Assembly (NCBI GenBank): GCA_030063045.1
Contig: JAQSEB010000179.1
Span: 642,604 to 706,603, forward strand
DNA: 64,000 nucleotides
Direction of reading: 5' to 3'
Source of the DNA: Pratylenchus scribneri
Taxonomy: Eukaryota > Nematoda > Chromadorea > Rhabditida > Pratylenchidae
Positions 24,901-36,400 of this stretch are shown here, in pieces. The position numbers and the translations under genes are program-made. Below the pieces are notes generated by a model. That model worked only from the letters and a program-made list of their open reading frames with translations. It was not told where the DNA came from and did no database searches. Numbering within the stretch: position 1 is the first letter of the stretch; the number at the start of each line of letters is the position of its first letter.

Positions 24901-27468
24901 TCCAGTAATTTTTTATAATGCCAAAGTGTGGCATCCAATTGCACTTCAGCTTTATATTCATCATTGCCCTCAAGATAATTTTTATATGGCTCCAAAAAAT
25001 TGGAATTCCATGAAATATATTCTAAAAAATATTTTTTTTATTTTTGTATTTTTGGGAATAATAAATAACCATCAATTGTAGCGGATGTTTGCTTTTTTTC
25101 TTTTGGGGCCATCTGCATAATTAATTAGTTAATTTAATATTTATTTATCAAAATTTAATAACCTCCTTCCCTTTTTCATGCTCAATGAAAGTTTGGAATA
25201 AATTTGAGCCATCACCTTTAAAATATTTTAATTTAATTAAAATTAATTTATTTAAATTAAATTCACCCTCAGCTAATTCACCCAATTTTGCATATTTTTC
25301 ATTTTCTCCCAACATTTTAATCATTTTTACATTTTCCTTTTCCAGTATTTCAATTTGTTGCTCAAAATTCACTAAATATATTTTCCCCGTTGATTTCTTT
25401 TTGAACATTCCCAAATCTTCCTCCAATATTTCTACCAAATTTGCTTTTTCCCTCCCTTCATTCGACATTATAAATTTCCTTAATTTATAAAGCATATTCC
25501 GATAAATTATTCCTTCCTCATTCCAAAATTTCTCATCATAATCCACTAATTGATCGATGAATAGGAAAAATATTGGCCTCAATTTTGTCCATTGGTTACG
25601 CAAATTTTCATCCTCTTCTTGGCCAAATTTACCATCCAAAAAATGGACACCAAGCAAAATCCAAATTTTCATCATTGCCTTTTGCCCTTCAATTTTGTTA
25701 TTTTTTTCAGTAAATGCATCCAAATAATTGGCATTAAATAAATCCAACATTTCCTCTTCATTCGGATCTAAGCAATAATATAATTATTAGAATGATTTTT
25801 TATTTAAATTATTAATTATATATATATATAAAATAATTATTTTTGATGATTGTAAATTGGAAACAATTATTAAATTATTAGAGCCTAAAATCCAATGTGC
25901 CATTTGCAAATTACAATATGAAAGATTCGTTTTATACAAAAAGGAATTATGGAATCAATCATTAATGAATTCCACAAATTTCACTTACTCATTTCCAACA
26001 ATGGCCTCAATTCATTTCCCTCTTCTTCAATGAATATTTCCGCAATTTCTGGTTCACAATAAAAAATATTCAATAATCTGGCCCGAGTGCCCTCATTTTT
26101 GTCCAAGAAATCTCTGAATTCCTCAACCTCACGGAATACTCTGCCAATTTGTTTTCTATTCAATTTCAATGATTTCTTATTGTATTCCATCACTTTGCTA
26201 CGAAATTCAGAAGGTTCCATTTTCTCCTCTTTATCTTCGCCATTTAATTCTATCCAACGGACAATCAATTTACGCATGAATTCATCAATTCTCTCTTCAA
26301 ATTTCCCTTTTCCATTTTGAATAGAATCTTTCCAATCCAATTCCAATTTGACCCTCAATCCCGTAATTTTTGTTCTCATTTTCCATATTTCCCCAAAAAT
26401 TGTTGCCAATTGCACTCTGTTTATCAGATTCCTCTCTTCTCCATTTGGGGTCAGCAATGATTGGCGGAAAATTCGGAAAAATTCCATCGGCTCAATTATA
26501 TCTAAATTAAAAAAATATATTATTTATTAATTATAAATTAAGCTAACCAATTCGAAATAATATTGGCCGCATCATTTCAAATGTTTTATAAACATCATCC
26601 GGCCCCGCAATTTCCCTCATTTTCTTCTTCATATATTCAAATTTTTCCCTCTTTTCTTCCTCAATTTTCTCAAATTCCCTTGGCTCTAATTTTTTAATAT
26701 TTTCTTGTCCAAATTGCTGTAATTTTTCATGCAATTTATTTTTTTCCACCGAATTTGGATTCAGAATTAATTTGGCCAATTCATTAAAATTCAATCTTTT
26801 AATCAATAATTCAATATTTTTCCCAATCATTTCCTTCTCCTCAATTTGTTCCAATTTTTTCCATTCAATTCCAACATCGTAGGCCAAAATGGATTTGTCG
26901 AAAAATGGATCCAAAAATATTTCCTCGAATATTCGTTTCAAATTTTCCAATCCAAATATTTCTCCCCTTCGTTTTGATTCTTCCAAAACCTTTTTCCTAT
27001 ATTCCATAAATTTCACTTCAAATTGTTCAAATTCCTCCGAATATTCCAACATTTTCATTTCTTCCTCTTTTTGTTCCATTTTATCCATTCCTTTTACCGA
27101 TTTTCCCTTTACTTTTCCTTTTGTTCCGCCTTCCTTTTTCCTTTTTGATGTTTCCCCTTCCTTTGCATTTTGCCCTTTTTTGAATATTATGGAATATTTT
27201 TGGTAAATTTCTTGGATGATTTTGTCCAAAAGGAATGCCCCAATTCTCCAACCAATATCCCTGGGTTTGGATGGATCGAAGAAGAATTCAGCATATTTTT
27301 CGGGAATTTCGCTTTGTTTTATTCCTTCACGCAAAAATTATAAATTATTTTATGAGAAGAAAGAAACAAACCAAAAGAGGTCATTTCCGCTTTATTTATT
27401 ATTTTTGGACATTGAATTATGCCAAAACAAAAAAAGCATACAAATAATATGAATATATTTTTTGGCAT
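19356..27468 (-). CDS. signal-bearing poly(A) polymerase copy A, with in-frame stop
   Basis: Twenty-two exons (minus), from 27372-27468 (ATG) through 26548-27324, 25989-26501, 25267-25767, 25163-25215, 25070-25112, 24699-25021, 24274-24571, 23477-24127, 23198-23431, 22817-23155, 22482-22775, 21856-22388, 21656-21808, 21135-21350, 20654-21089, 20518-20616, 20331-20469, 20073-20290, 19903-20018, 19607-19852 to 19356-19562. They sum to 6,486 nt (2,162 codons) with all phases closing. Residues 1-25 are hydrophobic, signal-like. About 1,600 residues of charged helical sequence follow, then a complete poly(A) polymerase module like copy B's. One TAA (22911-22913) interrupts codon 1245; coding sequence clearly resumes after it. 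Either the gene is a fresh pseudogene, or this is a base error, or a shorter 1,244-aa product is made. A second gene starting near 24122 is less likely. Confidence 0.7.
22911..22913 (-). other. in-frame TAA inside exon 11 of copy A
   Basis: The frame reads ...CAA AAA TAA AAT CGA GAA... and then continues open to a normal donor at 22816. The text after the stop (NREQFFEQLNPNVKIIEE) is coding-like and the downstream exons match copy B, so the stop is a lesion rather than the true end. It sits in an A-rich run where one substitution or a base-calling error would suffice. Confidence 0.75.
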
Positions 27469-27791
27469 TTTTCTGAAATAATTTTTAGATTAATTTGGAA
27501 CTAATTTAAAATATTAAATGATTGCTTAAACAAGGCCAATTCGCATAAAATATATAAAAAATAAGGAGAGAATATTATAAATTGGAATGGGATAAAATCC
27601 TTCATCCCATTTCTCATTTATTTGAAAGGAGAGATTGGATTTGATGGTTGGTTTGGAAATGAGGTTGGGGAGGAGAATTTGCGTGGATTGCCGAGAATTG
27701 GATAATGGAGGGGAGAGGGAAAATAGGCAAATCATATGAAAAGCATTGGCCATGAAAAACAAAAGGGGAGAAAGAAAATCAATTTTATGAA

Positions 27792-28211
27792 TTGGAAAAC
27801 AGTGCTAGGTCGATTCCACAATGGTACAAATATAAAGTTTTTGGCTTCTAATAAATCAGTAAATGGTTTTAGACCCCACAAACCTTATACCATTTTGTAG
27901 ATCTCATCGAGGCGCATCGATTGGTATATAATTTGTCATGATTTAGTCAAAATTAAAAAGTATTAAACCATTTAAACCATTTTTTCCAGATTTTGGTTTT
28001 AAACTTTATTATTTTGGACCAAAAGCTAACATATTATATACCATTCGATGCGTCTCGATGAGATCTACAAAATGGTATAAGATTTGTGGGGTCTAAAACC
28101 AGTTTCTGATTTATTAGAAGCTAAAAACTTTTTATTTGTACCATTGTGGAATCGCCCATATTTGTACCGCCCTTTGTCTATTGTGGAATCGACCCAGGAC
28201 GTTGGAAAACA
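27792..28211. mobile_element. foldback element upstream of copy A
   Basis: Inverted arms of about 125 bp (27811-27936 and 28028-28154) pair CGATTCCACAATGGTACAAA with its complement and extend through the ATTCGATGCGTCTCGATGAG core (28043-28062; inverted at 27903-27922). The right end carries an extra partial copy of the terminus near 28178-28195. A 10-bp direct repeat TTGGAAAACA lies at 27792-27801 and 28202-28211 and may be a target-site duplication. No ORF of its own. Confidence 0.65.
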
Positions 28212-28640
28212 AAATATGGGTTCACTCTTCACTCGTAACTCGATCCAAATATTTGCGAGAATGGATGGACTCGGGGATTTATTCCGAACCGGGATAACCG
28301 ATTTTCGAATCCAGAGAACTCTCAGCCACAAAATTGTTGCTTGCAAAGCCAAAGCTTTTACAATCATCCAAATTCCATCCTATTTTGGCATATTAAAATT
28401 AAATAAAGTGATCAAATTCTTTCATGAAAAGAGGCAAACTTTGATAAAATGCTGGGAAATATTTATTGATGGGTTTACTTTTATCGAATGGAGGAGAATG
28501 GTTCAATGTTTAATTAATGAAAGCTGAAAGGGAATATTTTAGAGACTGAGGTGAATTCCAAACAAATATATTTAAGTTAATTATTCAAATGTACAATTTT
28601 TTATTTAATTATTTAAATTAATATTTTTATTAAATGTTCA

Positions 28641-30666
28641 TCATTTGTTGAAATTGAAAAAAATGTTTTTCTCCAAAAATTCATTGCGAAATTTTCTGAA
28701 CGGATCAAATTGTTTGGCCAATTGTCTGGAAAATTTAATTTCAAAATAAAAAATGTATAATTTTTACTTGAATTTATTCAAATTTGGATAAGTTGGAAGG
28801 AATTGTTCCGGGGTCATTGTGAACATTTTGCCCCAATGTGGTCTTGCATTGAATGGCACCAAAATGTTGTTAATCTTCAAATAAAAATTGAGAATATTTT
28901 TAAATATAAAAACAAACTTTTGGCATCATTTCAAGGACGGCAGTCATATTCGGTAGCCAAGTGAAATGAATGGCCAAATGGGCAGTCCCACCGCTGCATT
29001 GGCTCATCCAAAATTCATCTGCTTTTATTGTCCTAATGAACCAAACATAAATCAATGGGGCCAATTCCGCATTCAAATTAGCCAACTATTTTAAAATATT
29101 CCACATCCATCAATTCAATTTTAATGACTACACACCGCCTTCATTGCGGGAACTCCATTTTCGTAGGGCACAATCCATTCCGTTTGAATTTCATTTCCAT
29201 CGGCACCGGACAATCCAAATTTATAATCGGTTAATCCTTCATACCAAGGTTGTTCCACGCCTTGGTCACTAAAAAATGAATTTAGTTTAATTTTGTTCGA
29301 AATTATTCAATTTTTTCTATCCCTTTCGCTCCATTAATCCAGGTTCACAATTTTTAATATTAATTTTATATTTTTGGACACTCAAAATATTTTTGTAAGC
29401 ATCTTAAACAAACCCCTTTTAATAATTTACATTAAATAAGTAGTTGGCAAAACGGCAATTGGTGTGACTTGGCCTGGGGCCCTGATCGCCCCAAATAATT
29501 CTGTTAAATTGGCCACATTGCTCGTATCCTGGTCTGGACGCACAAGAACCCTAAATTTAGCAAATTATTCATTCAATTTTATGTTTAAAATGCACCAAAT
29601 TTGGTCCATCGTGTTGGAATTTGCCATTGAACTGAATAATTGGACTGTATAGCCAATGGACATTATTTCATTGAAATTGTCGAATAAATTGTCCAGAGGC
29701 ATACTAAATGAATAAAAAGGGAAATATGAACAAAAATGGCAAACTTCATAAAGACATAAGTGGCAACATTGAATGTGGGAACCAATTTGAATTCAATTTT
29801 TGTGACCACCCCAAATGCTCCAAATCCAACGGCCAATGCATTCCATTCTGGGTCATCTTTTCGAAAGGTGGCCACATTCCCATTGGCCATTACCAATTCC
29901 ATGGAAAGCATTTGTGAGGCCAATGCTTTGTGGTCCAAACCACTGCCATGGACGCCCGTTCCAATGGCACCTCCAACCGAAATTTCGCCTAAAGCAGCCA
30001 AATTTGGAAGGGCAAAGCCAATGGCATCTGCACAAAAGAAAGTGAAAGACATTAAATTTTTTGATTAAATTTACGTAAAAATGGACACAAATCAGTGTAA
30101 GTAACGCCGGATTGGACAGTCACACTTGGAATTGAAGTGTTCAATGCTAAAATTGAATTCATTCCGAGGGTGGACAAAATTGTATCCGGCGAATCGGCAA
30201 TTTTGCTGAAACTGTGCCGACAACCAAGCACCCGTAACTTTATTGACCTTCTCACAATTTGTTTGACTTCCTCCACAGTGCGTGGATATTGAATATTTTG
30301 GGTGGCGAATTGGAATGTTCCACCCCAATTATGCAATCTTTTGAGGTGAAAAAATGAAAATAAATTACCAAAAATAAATGTTTTTTACTTGATTGGCCCA
30401 ATTTTGCTTAAATTTTCATTGCTTTTTTGGTTGATTTTTTTGGCAATTTGTTTGCCCAATTCGCCCAATTCCTTTATTAATTTGCTATCTCCTCCTTGAT
30501 TTGCCATTTGAATTTGTTGCTTAATTTGATTGGCCGCATCGCGCAAATCACCAAGTAAATTATCAATTTCGATTAAGTCTGCACAACAAAAATGAGAGAT
30601 AGCCAACAAAATTAGCACAATTAATTGAGAAAATAACATTTTTGATGAGGAATATTTAATCGGCAT
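28641..30666 (-). CDS. secreted alditol/xylitol-oxidase-like flavoenzyme
   Basis: Nine exons, 30389-30666, 30075-30337, 29745-30027, 29596-29703, 29431-29550, 29136-29268, 28918-29085, 28768-28874, 28641-28725, give 514 aa. A signal peptide is visible (LFSQLIVLILLAISHFCCA), with a possible start at the second Met (30639), then a 60-aa helical spacer. The FAD-binding PCMH fold follows: LHNWGGTFQFATQNIQYP, VLGCRHSFSKIADSPDT (His probably bonds FAD covalently), ALPNLAALGEISVGGAIGTG then HGSG. The C-terminus has an ALO-type cap (PWYEGLTDYKFGL, AIHFTW, ARPHWGK). The closest architecture I know is bacterial/fungal alditol and xylitol oxidase, which oxidise sugar alcohols and release H2O2; gulonolactone oxidases are more distant. 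It lies between the two inverted polymerase genes and has normal nematode introns. Confidence 0.85.
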
Positions 30667-31774
30667 TTTCTAGAAAGTTTTGTAAAAAAATTATTTGGAT
30701 GCAATAATTAGGGAAAAAAATTAAATTAGTGAAAGGATCATTTTAATTGGAATTGTCCTTAATAAAATAATTTTAATACTTTGTCCTTTTGAATATTTGC
30801 ATTTCATTTGAGTCTATGGTTGGTTTTGGGTTCATTTTATATGTTGCTGAGAAATGACGGAGCCCAAATAAAATTATATACGTAAAATAATAGAACGTCA
30901 CAACCAAAATGAAGAAAGCATCTATTCAAACAAAAAAAGCCAAACATTGTTTGACTTTGGAAATTAATTTGAAATAAATTAATAATAAATATTCCAAAGA
31001 ATTTATTATTGAATTGATGAATTCGTTGTAAAATTAAAATTTCCTAAAATGATTGAGAAAACTGAAAATAATGCCTAAAATTTAAATTTAAATATTCTCC
31101 GCATTTTGTTTTTATTTTATTGTTTTTATATTTTTAAAAAATTGCGGAATAAAATTTGAATTGTTTTTAGCAAAATTGAAAACATGTTTTCCCCAAAAAA
31201 AGTTTCGCATTTCATTTTCAAATAACAGTGTGTCGTTCAAGGGATTAAATTGCCCACCAAAATGGGGTCATTCATTTTATTCCATATTGTTTTTCGAAAT
31301 CGAAATTGAACCCAAAAAAGATGACCTTTTTTGGTTCAAAATTCAATCAAAATAAAATTTACTTTTTTAAATGGCAAAATATTTTTAATAATGTTGTTTA
31401 CTCTATTTTGTTAAATTTTATTCTATCTAGAGCTAATGGGCTCAATTTCTAGGACAATTTGCTGATGGCTAATTCAAAGAAATTTTTTAGGGCACACAAG
31501 AAGGATGAGACAGATGATGAGGCTATAATAAGAAAAAGAAATCAACTTTCATTCGACAGAAAAGAAAAGAAAAGGATAATGGAAATTGATCTTCAACACT
31601 AATTAATTTACTGTATACTGTATTTTGGATTAATTTATAATATTTAATATTTGGGCCGTATGATAAAAGAAAAATGTATTCATTTTCTTGTCATTTAATT
31701 CCCCATATTTTAAAAACAATATTCTATATATTAATTTCAATATATTATTTTTTCATAAAATTTCATTAATTAAA
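30667..31774. other. intergenic, no gene seen
   Basis: Promoter side of the flavoenzyme gene and AT-rich DNA up to the next foldback element. No exon is supported; short ORFs such as 31161-31355 have no recognisable content. Confidence 0.5.
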
Positions 31775-32335
31775 ATGGTACTTGTATACTTTGGGTCCTA
31801 TGGAATCCTTAAAAAATTTCGAAAAAAATTTCTTTACTTTTTAATTTTAAATGTTCAGAAATGTATTTTTAAACAAAAAAAAGTTTTTTAATTCGTTCCA
31901 TATCTATAAAATATGTATTTAATATTTAAAAATGATTTATGAACAAAAAAATTTCGAATGTTTTTTTTGGTACTTGTGGACTTTGGGTCCGTTTTTTTGG
32001 GTCGAATTTTTTTCAAAAAAATTTTTTTCGGAAATGATATACCAATCGACGCGTCTTGACGAGCTGGTTACAAAAATCTGATTCGCAAAAAATCCAAAAT
32101 TAAAAAATTTATGACCTCATGAAAATCGCAAAAGTGCTTGGTCCCCCCTATGGGTTGGAACTCGAAAAAACTTTTGGAAATTTTTTTGGTAAAATTATAG
32201 CTCATTCGATGCGTCTCGATGAGAGAAACTCAGATCTGTCATCGGTTTCGCATAAAACTAGAGAATAAAAAACCCAAAGTCCACAAGTACAGTTTTTTTA
32301 AGGATTCCATAGGACCCAAAGTATACAAGTACCAT
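31775..32335. mobile_element. 561-bp foldback element with 42-bp TIRs
   Basis: The left end ATGGTACTTGTATACTTTGG (31775 on) and right end (to 32335) are exact inverted repeats over about 42 bp. A second inner pair (ACTTGTGGACTTTGGG type) lies near 31969-31990 and 32270-32290. The interior has the core ATTCGATGCGTCTCGATGAG at 32204-32223 and a divergent copy at 32044-32063. The only ORF across its left end (31688-31891) is incidental. No clear target-site duplication. Confidence 0.7.
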
Positions 32336-33401
32336 CAAAATTATATTTTAAAAATATTTTTTATGTCGCTAATTGAAAATTGACAAATATAAAAATTGAT
32401 TAATTTCTGAAATTAGGGACCAAAGTAGTATTTTTGTCTTTTTCTGGCCATCCCTCCTTCCCTTCCCATATTTTCATCGCCTCCTCCACCAGCAGGCCGC
32501 AAAATTCGAAGCCGAAAGCCGAATGTCATCCGTTATCCATCCATCCCTTCTATTCCCGTCCCTTTTCCCGAAGCCCATTTTCGGTTCATTCTCCTCATTC
32601 TTTCTCCCTATAGCAGTGAAGCCTTCAAATGAAAGCTAATCGAAAACACTTGATCTCCCCTCTACAATCCATGTCCATATCCCCCATCTCCATTCATAAG
32701 CCATTATTTCCATTGCCCATATCTTCTCCCTCCTCGCCGCAGGCCCATCCACTTTATTTTTCATTACGTTCGCTCATTTTCTTGGCCATTCAAAACAAAA
32801 TTACTCCAAAATTGTCCACATGCTCAATAAATCCAATTGCTCAACCACTCTCTTTCCCTTTTAAAATGCTATAATTATTATTAAGAAGTAATAAAATCAA
32901 ATATTCAATCATTTATTTTGATAAATTTCAATGCGACGACATATTCGCCTCCATTTATTTCCCTCTGGCAATATATCAAACTAAAATACACACAAATGTG
33001 AATGTGACGATCAAACTAATCAGTCAATATGGTAGTAGTAGTAATTACTTTCCTATTATCCAAAAGAAAATTCATCTATCATCATGACAGTGACAGCATA
33101 TTTTCATAAAATAAAAATGAAATTTTGCCTCTGGGAATTTATTCAAATTGTGCTATGTGTTTACAGTTTTACCCTAATCACCTAATTTTGACACTTTCCT
33201 ATTTCTATTCATCTTTTCTTTCCCAAATTTCGGCATAAATTACTATACCGTTACAAATCCTCTGTTTTTTGTTTTTGTTTTTATTTTGATAATATTCACA
33301 ATTATCTTTTTGCCTATCAAAATTTGAAAATTATTATAAATTTTTGATCATTTTAAGAAGATTTATATTCCTCAAATTATTATTAATTCAAGAGTTAACA
33401 A
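32336..33401. other. promoter region of polymerase copy B
   Basis: No exon is supported. The block 32440-32760 is pyrimidine-rich and less AT-rich than its surroundings; the rest is AT-rich. Confidence 0.5.
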
Positions 33402-36400
33402 ATGCCAAAGAAGTTTTTGAATAGAATTGTTGTCATTTCATCGGTGTTAATTGTATTTTTATTCATACTTCATATCCAGGCAAATGATGTCACAACATTT
33501 GGTACAAAATAATAAATTATTCTTTTCATTTCATTTTTATTAATTAATTATTCAGGAATTAAACAATCTGAAATTCCTCGTTTTTATATGAAATTTTTTG
33601 TTGAGAATGAGAAGGGAGAAAATGATTATATTCAATGGCAAATTGGCGCATTTTTGATTGATAAAACTATTTTAAATGAAAACAACATTTTCATTGGAAT
33701 TGGCAAAAATGATCGGAGTGAAGAATTTGAACGAAAATTTAACAAATATAAAGAAATAAAAAAGAAAATGAAAAAGAAGAAAAATATGAAATATGGATGG
33801 GAAGAAGTGAGGCAAATTTTTAGTGAATTAATTTCTGATGAATTTTTGGAGGAACAAATTTTGAAATATTTGAAATATTACGAATTTGAAGGTGAAAAAT
33901 GGAAAAAGATAAAAGAAATCGAAAATTGGACGGAAATTGGAAAAGAAGAACAAAATGGAATAATTGAAGAGAATTTAAAATTGTTAATCAAAAAATTGCA
34001 TCATAATGAAATGGAAAAATTGCTGGTGAATTCAGAGGTGGACAAGAAGGGTTTAAAAAGTACAATGAAAGTGAATTGTCAAAAGCAATTCAACAAATGA
34101 ACAATGAAAGTAATAATAAAAATATAAGGCCAGAGGAGATGGAAAGAATGGAGGAAGAAAAGAGGCACAAATTTGAATCAATGAAAATGATGATGCGCAA
34201 AATGGTCGGCGCTGACTGGACATTTGTGAATTTGGAAGAAAATGAACCAATTTTGATGAGATATGGTCAGTTTTTGTGGCATTTGTAACAAATATGAAAA
34301 TTGGCACATTTCTCTTTTTTTTGGATTTTTCATTATTTCGCTTTTTTCCTTTCACAGATATCATTGAGCCGACCGAATTGCTCAGAATATATAAAATAAT
34401 TTTATCTGGCTCTACAATTGTAAAAAATCAGCAAAAATATTTGGACCGGCTGACAATGGCACTAATCTTTGGAGAAATATGGAAATTGAGGAAGATTAAA
34501 TTTGGCATCCGTGAGTCATTGAACAAAATGTGGCACTATTATTTATCAATTGGAGAGAAACCGACGGAGGAGATAATGTTGGAGAAATGGTTGGAATTGA
34601 CAGGCTTTGTCAACAATGGACATGAATATTTGAAGAACTATATGAATAAAAAGTTGGAATATGCGAAGAAAATATGCAAAAGGGAGCAGGAACAATTGAT
34701 AAAAATTTACAAGAAAGAAGAGGAAGAATTCAAGAAATTCTTGGATGAAAATATGGGAGCTAGGGCCAGAATATTGAGATTATTTGGAGAAGAAACGAAT
34801 AAGGAAATTGAGGAAACATTCATTGAGGGCAATGAATTGACAGAAATATTGTGGATTGGTAAACATTTTAAATAATTAATTTGGCTGAATGATTGAAAAG
34901 GCAGAAAAAGAAATTTTCACGAAACAATCATTTGAAAAAATTTTTGATCAAATTTTAGAGCAATGGGAAAATGAAGAAAACGAAAAAGAATGGGAAGAAA
35001 ATAAAGAGAAAAAATTTGGTGAATATCTAAAACGAATTCAAGAATTTAATACAAAGGAATTGATGAAACAATTTAGCATTCCTATTATATTATTGATGGG
35101 AAAAGAAAAGGCAGAGATGAAATATTTTCGCAAGAAAATATTTGAAGGTAAGATGATAATTTTTTGCAAATTAATTTTAAAAAAATTTAGGTTTAAAAAA
35201 TAAAGAAGCAACAGAAATATTTGTACAATTGATTGGAATGGAAGGAATAAAAATATTGGGAAAATTTGAACCAAAAAAAGATGAAGAGGAAAAACCAAAA
35301 GAGATTGAAAAATTTGTCAAGAATGTTCCATCAAGCTCAAAAAATCTATCCGCTGGTAAGAATAATTCTATTCTTAATAAAATAACAAGCAGAACATCAT
35401 GAGGAATCCGTATCGAATGGACAGCATCAAATTGGACCTCCAAGCAATATTATATCATTCCAGAATGACGAAAAATTAGTTAAAGAAGGAAAAACGCACG
35501 ACAAAACACAAAGTCTAAAGAAAAAAGAAGAAAAACAAAAAACAGAAATAAAATTCAAAAAAATTAATGGAGATTCTATAGGCCATAGTAGTAAATTTAT
35601 AGAAGAAAAGGAAACTATTGAGGAGAAAATAAGAAAAGAAAATGAAAGAAAAATGGCAGAAGAAAGAAGGAAAAGGAATCAGAAAAATAGGCAAATTAAA
35701 AAGGAAAGAAAATTAAGAAAAATTGCTCAAAGGGAAGAAAATTGGCGAATTTTAGTGAAGCAAAAAGCGAAAGCAAATAAAATTACAATGGAAGAGGAAA
35801 TGAAACAAATAAATGAACATTTAATTATTGAAGAGGTTTGGGGCCAAAAATATTTGAATTTGCTAAAATTATTAAAATTAAGCTGGTAAAATTGTTAAAA
35901 AGCAAAGGTTATGGAGAATTCCCAAATCCGGATGTGAATGAGGAAAATGAGAAAAGAAGGATGGCAAGTAGGAAAAAATATTTAAATCAAAGTGAATTCA
36001 TAATACTGGAAATGATGGAAATATTGGCAAAATGGGTGAGTGAAATTAATTAAAATGTGAATTAAAATTAAAACTAAAATTGATTGAAGAAAGACAGGAT
36101 AATTTATCAAAAGGTAGGGCATAGGGGGTACAGTAAGATTAATAGGAAAGGCCCCTGGGCATTATTATCATTCAAGTATTTTAATTTTTCTTTAATGATA
36201 AATATTCGTTAAAATTTATAATTCTTGACAAGTGATATATCTACATTATTTTATAGAATAAAGAAAGCCGAATGCTAATTTCCGGTTCAATGGAATTAAA
36301 ATTGAACACCGCCGATTCGGACATTGATTTTATTGTAATTTTGCCATTTGAATCGAACAAAAATTGGGCAAATGAATTTGGAATTAATTTTATGGGAAAT

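Noticed and set aside
22488..27206. Many plus-strand Ser/Phe-rich ORFs across 22-27 kb
   Set aside because: They are antisense shadows of Lys/Glu-rich exons of the minus-strand polymerase gene.
34025..34061. Frameshift near residue 190 of copy B
   Set aside because: A 35-nt intron GTGAATTC...AAAAAG restores the frame and the alignment with copy A; a 37-nt intron elsewhere in the gene shows that very short introns occur. A one-base deletion remains possible.
35835..35883. Frameshift in copy B after ...NEHLIIEE
   Set aside because: A 47-nt GT-AG intron (35836-35882), with an equally long counterpart in copy A (21809-21855), explains the frame change.
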